The notes beneath the pieces are model-generated. The model saw only the letters and a list, made by a program, of their open reading frames with translations. It did not search any database and was not told the origin of the DNA. From Tridacna crocea (Eukaryota > Mollusca > Bivalvia > Cardiida > Cardiidae), in the NCBI GenBank assembly GCA_943736015.1, contig OX031059.1:22128501-22192500 (forward strand): DNA of 64,000 nucleotides. The letters are read 5' to 3'. Numbering within the stretch: the stretch's first letter is position 1; each line of letters begins with the position of its first letter. Of this stretch, positions 56,786-64,000 are shown piece by piece. The translations under genes and the position numbers were made by a program.

Positions 56786-57377
56786 CAGGGTGACCCAAAA
56801 TGAGTGCAACCCATATCATAGCGAATAAAATCGTGAAAAGTAATCCAATTCGTTTTATGTTGCAGATTCCACTAGAGAAGATAGTTGTCCACTAGATAAC
56901 AACAAGAGAAAATAACAGCCCGGAATAAAAAAGCTTTGGACAATTGAACAAAAAGCGGTTTGTGTTCAGACCTATTTTGAGCCGAAATCGTTTTAACTTC
57001 AGTTAAAGGGAGTTAATCTTAAACGACTATCCTGATAAAAATCAGATTTATCGATGGATAAATAAGTTCAGGAGATCGGAAACTGTGCAAAAACTGAGCC
57101 CGTCGGTAAATCTGACTTTTATCAGGACATTCGTTACAGTTAAACTCCCTTCGGAATCTTGGAATCTTGCCTGCATTGATTTGAACGTTTTCGTCTCAAA
57201 ATAGGTCTCAATACAAAATCTTTTTTGTTTAGTGGTCCAAGGTATTTTAGTACTGGCTGTTATTTCCCCTTGTTGTTATCCTCTCCTCTAGTGGAATCTG
57301 CAACATAAAACGAATTGGATTACTTTTCACGATTTTAATCGCTATTATATGGGTTGCACTCATTTTGAGTCACCCTG
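56786..57377. mobile_element. Tc1/mariner-type deletion derivative with ~160-bp inverted repeats
   Basis: Ends CAGGGTGACCCAAAATGAGT and complement, flanked by TA at 56784-56785 and 57378-57379. Inverted similarity extends about 160 bp inward. In the middle (57017-57110) the plus strand keeps a 30-codon stretch with YPDKNQIYRWINKF and RRSETVQKLSPS, which looks like the helix-turn-helix part of a mariner-type transposase. The DDE catalytic region is absent, so the element is non-autonomous. Confidence 0.85.
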
Positions 57378-57477
57378 TATATGAATTAAACTTTCCTGTT
57401 TTTTGACTCCTGAATCGTTTACTTATGTCTGTTATTGGACCCTTGAAAATGATGTTTTGTTTTTCAAAAAAAAGTGT

Positions 57478-57552
57478 AGAGGACAATATAGATCATGGAT
57501 CAGATTGCATGTTTTGATCTGTCTGATCTTAGATCTACATTGTCTACCACGT
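57478..57552. mobile_element. Family E hairpin
   Basis: agatcatggatcagattgca / gtctgatcttagatct. Confidence 0.5.
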
Positions 57553-57668
57553 TTTAAGGAACATACATGTATCAAACACAGCAATTCAACGGTAATAACG
57601 TGCTGCTTTCAGATCCACAGTGTTTCACTTCTCCACTTCATATTTTGTATATCATATCTTATTCTACT

Positions 57669-57874
57669 TTAACCCTTAGGCTGCTAAGCGCAAAGTACCG
57701 ATCTTTTGCGGACAGCGTAGATCAAGATCAGACTGCACGGAACGTGTGGTCTGATCTTGGATCTACACTCTCCGATATGGAGATATCTTTCTTCAAAAGT
57801 ACCTTAGAAATAGCAAAATTTGCGTTTTTACTTTCGGCTTGAGCCTTTCTTTTATTTTGCAGAATAAGGGTTAT
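57669..57874. mobile_element. Family E element, near complete
   Basis: TTAACCCTTAGGCTGCTAAG at the left; hairpin gtagatcaagatcagactgc; right end agaataagggttatt, where TTAA has become TTAT. Confidence 0.7.
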
Positions 57875-58347
57875 TGTCGCTTTGTTGTACCATTTATATC
57901 TGTTTTGTATAATGCATTTTGTAATTCATAATTCATTATAAGACTCTCTGACATCCTTTAGTGATAATGCCAAATATCATTGTTACTTTTAACATCATAA
58001 TTATTTTTGTTAAAAGACGTTTTTGTAGAGTTCTCTCCTTGAAAAACGTTCAAACTGGAAACATTTGCAGATCAGTTAATAAAGTTGGCTCAAATAGTGA
58101 GATTGTCCCAAAGGCTTTTGGGCGGGAGGGGTGATGGTGCTAGGTACAACACAAAACCCATGCTATGTTAAGCCCAGGGGTGTAATTGATGACACTTGTA
58201 AGGGGGATAATGTTGTGGCCCTCCTCACAACTTCAAGTATCAGTAAATGCATCATGTTTGGGTCGATTTTCATGGCCCGAGATAGTTTAGTACTTTTCAG
58301 CTTCAGCTTCAACAAGAGGCATTCTAGTTTTCCTGTGAAGGAAGAAT

Positions 58348-58445
58348 AAATCACACAACCTGGTCATGCCTGCCTCTTTTAACAAGTAAACTCGTTCTGA
58401 GTTTACATGTTAAAAGAGGCAGGCATAACCGGGTTGTGTGATTTT
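58348..58445. repeat. ~98-bp near-perfect palindrome
   Basis: aaatcacacaacctggtcat and complement; centre agtaaactcgttctgagtttac. The arms differ at only a few positions. Confidence 0.85.
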
Positions 58446-58456
58446 TTCTTGGTTCC

Positions 58457-58659
58457 ACCTTTTTACCAAACAACAATTTTTGAGACTAGTCCAAATTCAA
58501 AGCATTTGCAAACGACAGTAAATTTAACTGAAACAATAATAATTGTCTATGAAAAAAATAGAATACATTCTGGCCAGCAGGATTTTCTTCTTTTTCCTCA
58601 AGGTTTTCAAAAGGCTATTCCTCAGTCATTAAAACTTGGTATTGTGTAGTAACAAGTTA
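58457..58659 (+). mobile_element. Family A, plus copy, hairpin reduced
   Basis: ctttttaccaaacaacaatt at the left; ggccagcaggattttcttc; right end gtgtagtaacaagtta. Confidence 0.55.
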
Positions 58660-58807
58660 GTATAAATTGTACAGACTTACAGTAATTTTTCGTTAGCTTG
58701 CAGTTGGTATCGGACCCACACTGTCAAGTATCCTTAGATTTTCCAATTAACATTTATGTTTTGCTCTACTACTCGATCTAACCTGGCTGACACTGTGGCT
58801 TTATTCC

Positions 58808-59034
58808 TTAACTCTTTACCAAAGGACAAAATTTTTGTCTGGTCCAAATTGAAAACGTCTGCAGACTGCAAATTGAATGTGACTATAGAACTAAATTTTT
58901 TTTAGGAAAGAAGAAAACATTGTGGGAAATGGAGAAAATGCTGGTGATCAGCATTTTCTCCTTTTCCCACAATGTTTTCAAAAGACTTCCTTCACAAGAG
59001 TGTTAAAAGTCGGAATATTGTGGTGACGGTTTAA
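58808..59034 (+). mobile_element. Family A, plus copy, complete
   Basis: TTAA 58808-58811 and 59031-59034; loop changed to GCTGGTGATCAGC. Confidence 0.8.
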
Positions 59035-59289
59035 ATGAAGAAATATTCAGGAGTATTATTTTGAATCACTATAGCTGCCCACTTCTGTCTGAGCTTTGAA
59101 GGTTGCAATGTGTACTATGATGTTTATCTTGCATATAAATTATATATCTATCTTATGTAATTAAAAATTTATTAAACCTTGACTTTGTCGTATAAATTAA
59201 GTCCATTAAATTTTCATGACATTACGGTACTCTTTGCTCAAATCTGCACTCTTGACTTACTGGTAATTCAAAGGAAACCTTATTTTTTC

Positions 59290-59482
59290 AAATTGAAGGG
59301 AAAAGCAGGAAAGCACTTCAGAAACATCGTCTGAAAGAAAATGCTGGTCCCCAGCATATTCTCCTTTCCCCAACAATGTTTCCTAGCTTTACAAAGAAAT
59401 GTACCGCATACCGTATAACCCATATTTTCTGTCACTTGCAGATATTTTCAACTTAAAGAGTCATGCGCCTTAATTCAGTCAT
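59290..59482 (-). mobile_element. Family A, degenerate
   Basis: gaaagaaaatgctggtccccagcatattc; left arm lost. Confidence 0.45.
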
Positions 59483-61376
59483 TTAACCCTCTATCAAACA
59501 ATCCCTCGTTTTTATGACCCAGAGGAAAGAAGTCTTGTGAAAACATTGTGAGAAAACGAAAAAATGCTAGTAACCAGCTTCTACCACAACTCTTCTAAAG
59601 TCAAGTTTCAATTTCTGAGTCATATTAATTTTTTCGTCTGCAAATGCTATCATTTTGGACAAGTTTAAATTTTTAGCTCCACTGGCCGAAGGCCAGCGGG
59701 CTAATGTCATGGCCCGTTGTCCGTCGTGCGTCCGTCCGTGCGTCCGTCCGTCCGTCCGTCCGTGCGTTAACTTTTTCTTTAAACATCTTCTTCTCTGAAA
59801 CTACCCATCCAATTTTGATGAAACTTCACAGAAATGATCCTGTCATGGTCCTCTTCAGAAGTTCTTGAAAGAATTTAATTCCTTCAAAAACTCTGGTTGC
59901 CATGGCAACAAAACTGAAAAATTTTAAAAATCTTTGAAAATCTTCTTGTCTGAAACCGTAAGGCCTAGGGCTACCAAATTTTGCATGTAGCTTTATCTAG
60001 TGGACCTCTACCAAGTTTCTTCAAATTATAGCCCTGGGGTCAAAATTGGCCCTGCCCCGGGGGTCACAAGTTTTACATGGGCTTATTTAGAGAGAACTTT
60101 AAAATTCCTCTTCTACCTAGGCATAGGGCCTAGGGCTACCAAATTTGGCATGTAGTTTTATCTAGTGGACCTCTACCAACAGTGTCCAAATTATAGCCCT
60201 GGGGTCAAAATTGGCCCCGCCCCGGGGGTAACAAGTTTTAAATGGGCTTATATAGGGAGAACTTTAAAATTCTTCTTCCACCTAGCCATAGGGCCTAGGA
60301 CTACCAAATTTGGCATGTAGCTTTATCTAGTGGACCTCTACCAAGGGTGTCCAAATTATAGCCCTGGGGTCAAATTTGGCCCGGCCCCGGGGGGTAACAA
60401 ATTTTACATGGGCTTATATAGGGAAACTTTAATAATCTACTCGTACCTAGCTATAAGGGCTAGGGCTATCAAATTTTGCATGTAGCTTTATCTAGGGGGT
60501 CTCTACCAAAGGGTGCTTAAATTGTAGCCCTGGGGTCAAATTTAGCCCCGTCACAGGGGGTCACAAGTTTTACATGGGCTTATATAGGGAAACTTTAATA
60601 ATCTACTCGTACATAGCCATAAGGCCTAGGGCTACCAAATTCTGCATGTAGCTTTATCTAATGGGTCTCTACCAAGAGGGCCCAAATTTTAACTTTGGGG
60701 GTCAAGTTTGACCCCACCCCAGCGGTCACAAGTTTTACATCGGCTTTTACAGTGAAAACATGATAAACCTGTCTCATGGTCACATATTTTAGAGGGCCTT
60801 TTATTGAGCAAACTTGTTTTACAGGGCTTTTTATTGGGCAAGATTAAAAAATCTTGTTTATAAACACACATTCTAGTTTCATATTGTAGGTCTTGGGTCA
60901 AAATTGCCTCCATTCAGGGATCACAAGTTTAACATGGGCTTCAAAATATAGTCACTTCAATTTAAACATTAATCAAGGGAAATAACTCTTTTTATGAAAG
61001 ATAAAGTTTGGTACTATTTAATTCCCTTGATTATCAAACTGCTTTGATACATGATTGGTGCTAGACATTAAGTTTTTTGATAGAAAATATTCTGTTTTCA
61101 AGGAGTGTGATTCATTTTGATGCTAATAGTTATGCTCACATGAGGTGAATAATAAATTCAGAGTAAGGTTTCTATCATTCAGCTTATTTTTACAAGGATT
61201 TTACCTTACATGCTAATGAATTAATCTACTTGTATTGCCTGACAGTGTTCATTGTTTTTGAAGGCCCTCTTTTTCATGGTCATGAACACTTCAATTTGTG
61301 TGGTAAAGGGTTAAAAAGCCAGTGGAGCGATACAGGGCCATCATGGCCCTCTTGTTTTTGTTTGGTAAAGATTTAA
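59483..61376 (-). mobile_element. Family A copy split by the 1.6-kb repeat
   Basis: Left 59483-59674 (TTAA 59483; ends ggacaagtttaaattttt), right 61356-61376 (ttttgtttggtaaagatTTAA). The hairpin is partly deleted. Confidence 0.75.
59675..61355 (+). mobile_element. 1.6-kb repeat with ~166-bp internal tandem units, copy 2
   Basis: Begins agctccactggccgaaggcc and a CCGT-rich stretch; ends ccagtggagcgatacagggc..catggccctcttg. Five tandem units starting with cctagggctaccaaat near 59963, 60127, 60292, 60458 and 60624. Short end symmetry (CTCCACTGGC/GCCAGTGGAG). No open frame of note. Confidence 0.85.
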
Positions 61377-61594
61377 CCCTTTACCAAACAATCCCTGGTT
61401 TTCACAACCTTGACATCGAAGCCTTTTGAAACATTGCAGGAAAAGGAAAAAATGCTGGTAACCAGCATTTTCTCCTTTTCCTGCAATGTTTTCTACCCTG
61501 TAGGAAACAAATTTTTGAGTTATCTTTATTTTGTCGTCTGCAATGGCTTTCAATTTGGACCAGGCTAAAAAATTTTTGTTTGGTAAAGGGTTAA
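61373..61594 (-). mobile_element. Family A, minus copy abutting the split copy
   Basis: Shares TTAA 61373-61376; right TTAA 61591-61594; stem GCAGG opposite CCTGC. Confidence 0.85.
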
Positions 61595-61639
61595 ACGCAG
61601 GATAGTCTGATAAAGTATTCATCTATCAAAAAACACAAC

Positions 61640-61819
61640 AAGAGGAATGTTTTAAATCTTTAATAAACCAAACTACAGAAATGTTAAAATGATGGAAAGA
61701 AATATCTACAGTCCAAACACCATTCTTTTTATCGTAACTTTCAATAATTTTTTTCCATCTTTTTTTGGTTCTTTTCAATCACATATTGCTGACATCTCTT
61801 TTCACCAAAAAATTAAAAT
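61640..61819 (-). other. Candidate 3' UTR exon of the minus-strand gene
   Basis: On the minus strand an acceptor-like tttttcatttcag precedes 61819, and ATTAAA occurs at 61664-61659. All three frames close quickly, so it would be untranslated. Weak. Confidence 0.2.
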
Positions 61820-61914
61820 CTGAAATGAAAAATAAATTTTATATAAATTCAAAAATCATACACAATTATATACTCATATTTTCTACACACTCTACTGAAC
61901 TTCAACATGTTGGC

Positions 61915-62129
61915 TTAACCCTATATCACACAATTCTTAACGACCCTGAGAAGCCTTCTGAAAACACTGTTAGGAAAATGAGAAAATAATGGCAACTAGC
62001 ATTTTTTCCTTTTCCCACAGTGTTTTCCAATCCTTTCATAGATTGAAATTGTCATTTGGACCACATTTGTCAGCTGCAAATGCTTTAAATATGGACAAGG
62101 CTAAATTTTGTCATCTGGTAAAGAGTTAA
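61915..62129 (-). mobile_element. Family A, minus copy
   Basis: TTAA 61915-61918 and 62126-62129; left arm shortened. Confidence 0.75.
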
Positions 62130-62329
62130 CCCATTACCACACAATCTCTACTTTTGACGCTCCTAAGAAAGAAGCCTTTTGAAAACGTAACCAGCATTTT
62201 CTCCTTTTCCCACAGTGTTTTCTACCCATCCCAGAAAAAATTTATACATTTTCAGTCACCTTTATTTTGTCGTCTGCAAATGCTTTCAATTTGGACCAGT
62301 CCAAAACTTTCTCATATGGTAAGAGTTAA
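62126..62329 (-). mobile_element. Family A, minus copy abutting, left hairpin half deleted
   Basis: Shares TTAA 62126-62129; jumps from ccttttgaaaacg to taaccagcattttctcc; right TTAA 62326-62329. Confidence 0.75.
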
Positions 62330-62544
62330 AAGACATGATGTTTGTAAATGCAGTAAAGGGTTTATGCAAGGATGAGAATTTATTTGAATAAATTTGGTTT
62401 AATAAGAAATTGCAAAAGTAGAAGATAACACTATTTTCCCTCTATTCTTATATAAAATACATTTTCAACACTGCATGCCGCCATTTTACTTTGCATTGAA
62501 GACTCACAAGTTCCTTGGACTTTTGCCTGTTATTCCTTTGTTGC

Positions 62545-62750
62545 AAGCTCCCTTGTTCTCGACTCTTTTATTGAAGAACTTCAAAATCTTTGTGGGAAAA
62601 GGAGAAAATACTGCTGACCAGGCTGCATTTTCTCCTTTGCCCCTCACTTTTCAAGTTTATCAAAGAACTGCAGCTTGTTTGAAACAATTTTAAATTTGTC
62701 ATCTGCACTTATTTTCCATTTGGAAGCGTCAAAATTTGTGGTCTGCAGTT
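62545..62750 (-). mobile_element. Family A, degenerate
   Basis: gtgggaaaaggagaaaatac..ggctgcattttctcctttgc. Confidence 0.5.
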
Positions 62751-62759
62751 TGATTGAAT

Positions 62760-62945
62760 TGTGTTTTACGCCGCTTTCAACATTATCTCAGTCATATCAC
62801 AGCAACAGATCACATATTCATGTTTCCTCGGTTTCACCAGTACTAGGCTAGGCTCTGAAGTGTCTTGCTAAAGGATACTCCTGTGAGGCTCGAACCAGGG
62901 CCTATACTTTACTACTGAGCCACACAGAACCCGTGTTAGCCATCA
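62760..62945 (-). repeat. tRNA-derived SINE, minus strand
   Basis: On the minus strand: GTGTGGCTCAGTAGTAAAG (A-box-like), CCTGGTTCGAGCC (B box), then the body shared with 1260-1330. Confidence 0.65.
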
Positions 62946-62989
62946 TTCTAACTTTTCATGTAAATCACAATGAAAAAAGTCTAGAAAGG

Positions 62990-63204
62990 AAACCCTTTAC
63001 CACAAAATGCTAGCTTTTAACTACCCTGTGACATGAGCCTTTGGAAAATATTGTTGGAAAAGGAAAAGATGCTGGTAAGCAGCATTTTCTCCTTTTTCCA
63101 CAATGTTTTCTACTCTATCCATGAAAAATTGCACCAGTTAAGCCACACAGAAATTTTCGTCTGCAAATGCTGTCAATTTGGATTGTTGTCTAATAAAGGG
63201 TTAA
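62990..63204 (-). mobile_element. Family A, minus copy
   Basis: aaaccctttaccacaaaatg at the left, TTAA 63201-63204 at the right. Confidence 0.75.
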
Positions 63205-63214
63205 AGATTTGATC

Positions 63215-63300
63215 TACAATGGAAAAATACACCAATTCCCCTTTCCCCCCAATCTTTTAAAATGTTTTCTTCCTCTGGGCTTGTTCAAACTCGGGATTGT
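63215..63300 (+). mobile_element. Family A right half
   Basis: ttcccctttccccccaatct..ctcgggattgttt, then directly family B. Confidence 0.5.
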
Positions 63301-63529
63301 TTGACCCTTTACCCCATAATGCATTTCTATGGTATCTCAAATTGACCCTAAATAACAGCAAGGATGAAGCCGTTTTTTATGTGTATAGGATACCTTTTGA
63401 TAGCATAGAAAACATTGTGCCAAAAGGTGAAATTGCTCGTCACGAGCAATTTCACCTTTTGCCACAATTTTTTCCAAAGGCTCCTACAAGCAATGTGTAG
63501 AAACGAGTATCTATGAGTAAAGGGTTAAT
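63301..63529 (+). mobile_element. Family B element
   Basis: ttgaccctttaccccataat at the left, TTAA 63526-63529 at the right; hairpin TTGCTCGTCACGAGCAA. Confidence 0.8.
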
Positions 63530-63553
63530 GAAGGGTTGAGATAGTACTCACCC

Positions 63554-63650
63554 TCAGTCCCATTCATATTTGTCCAGCTGTTTACAGCGGAAGCATTTCA
63601 GCTTCACCATGTTGTCAAATTTCTTCTGCATCTCTTCTTCTGAATAATGT
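63554..63650 (-). CDS. Terminal coding exon of an unidentified minus-strand gene
   Basis: On the minus strand, acceptor ccttttgtgcag precedes 63650. One nucleotide completes the upstream codon, then HYSEEEMQKKFDNMVK, LKCFRCKQLDKYEWD and TGA (63556-63554). The other two frames are closed. A CxxC pair (CFRC) hints at part of a zinc-binding site. A consensus donor (gtgagt) lies 3 nt past the stop, so an intron in the 3' UTR is likely. The rest of the gene is beyond the right edge. I do not recognise the family. Confidence 0.55.
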
Positions 63651-63954
63651 CTGCACAAAAGGAAAACACAGAAATGTACCTTTAGACAACAATGTAATGC
63701 AAAGGATCAATTGATGGGTTTGGTCTTTGGAAAGGTATAAAACAGTGTGGGAGTGTGGGTGGAAACGACAAATGCTTGTCATTACAACATTTTCATTTTT
63801 ATACACCAAAAGGGTTGTTTTATGTTATGGCCCTGGGCCCCTGTCAATCTGTCCGTCTCTCTGTATGTCTGTTCTCCCGTTCCTCCACTAGCAACTTCTT
63901 GTGGTGGCCACCAGGTCACGAGTCCGGCACCCTCACCAGTGAGCCACCCGGGCA

Positions 63955-64000
63955 GGCACAAATGTCTGAATGCCCCTTTTTGCGCAGTTTAAGTCAAGTA
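63955..64000. mobile_element. Family C right-end fragment at the window edge
   Basis: caaatgtctgaatgcccctt then tttgcgcagttt. Confidence 0.5.

Noticed and set aside
56551-56793. 80-codon plus-strand open frame just before the mariner derivative
   Set aside because: No splice context or motif, ends in the element's first bases; probably chance.
61341-61622. 93-codon minus-strand open frame
   Set aside because: Covers a family A element and the end of the 1.6-kb repeat.
61744-61800. Minus-strand reading KRCQQYVIEKNQKKMEKNY before a TGA, as a coding terminal exon
   Set aside because: The frame meets a TAA between the nearest acceptor (61820) and this stretch, so it cannot be read from that splice site; kept only as a weak UTR candidate.
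1358-63204. CRISPR-like regularly repeated palindromes
   Set aside because: Copies are dispersed at irregular distances, on both strands, each with its own TTAA edges, in an intron-containing genome.
1358-63204. Intrinsic transcription terminators or microRNA genes
   Set aside because: The stems are long and almost perfectly matched, unlike miRNA precursors, and bacterial terminators do not apply to this genome.

Overview
The window is eukaryotic, AT-rich, intron-containing DNA, most likely from a bivalve mollusc. The organism call is an inference: several dispersed families here (hairpins of the type CAGCCTGCGCAG/CTGCGCAGGCTG next to GCATTAAGCCCCCTTTTC, tRNA-headed SINEs, and the AGGGCCATGATGGCCCT-ended repeat) are ones I associate with heterodont bivalve genomes. 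Less than 6% of the window is protein-coding; much of the rest is short DNA transposon derivatives.

Three spliced genes lie head to tail on the plus strand. Their exon phases close exactly when joined by hand. Gene 1 (326-8750, exons 326-1236, 7062-7090, 8476-8750; 404 aa) has an acidic, repetitive, coiled-coil-like N-terminal region, a 29-nt micro-exon and a C-terminal SAM domain. Gene 2 (13875-29476, exons 13875-14059, 28053-28138, 29193-29476; 184 aa) is a shorter paralogue with the same intron phases (2, then 1), the same C-terminal SAM domain and the same ...FML terminus. Gene 3 (41357-48512, exons 41357-43251, 47431-47642, 48472-48512; 715 aa) is THEMIS-like: two CABIT modules, nearly all in one exon, followed by a basic, tyrosine-containing tail. 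Two candidate alternative first exons (8031-8100 for gene 1, 18986-19023 for gene 2) start with ATG and end in the phase needed by the next exon. A fragment of a fourth gene enters from the right on the minus strand (terminal coding exon 63554-63650).

The SAM pair and the CABIT gene together carry the two domains that coexist in one protein in GAREM, so this may be a small adaptor-gene cluster in receptor or immune signalling; that link is inference.

The non-coding sequence is dominated by about 50 copies of a ~225-bp palindromic element (family A): TTAA at both ends, CCCTTTACC-type termini, and a central near-perfect ~68-nt hairpin around GCTGGTTACCAGC. TTAA plus CCC termini suggests piggyBac-type MITEs. 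Related TTAA-flanked families are B (GCTCGTGACGAGC hairpin) and E (GATCAGACTGCA hairpin). Other families are C (double hairpin, perfect 9-bp target duplication at 45130/45369), D (CAGCCTGCGCAG hairpin), F (~200-bp palindrome), G (two 245-bp long-TIR elements), a mariner-type deletion derivative (56786-57377), two inverted copies of a ~1.6-kb element with ~166-bp internal tandem units (51251-52835 and 59675-61355), SINEs and microsatellites. Nesting is frequent (C in A, C in D, A in D, the 1.6-kb element in A, G in an A-like remnant) and gives relative ages.
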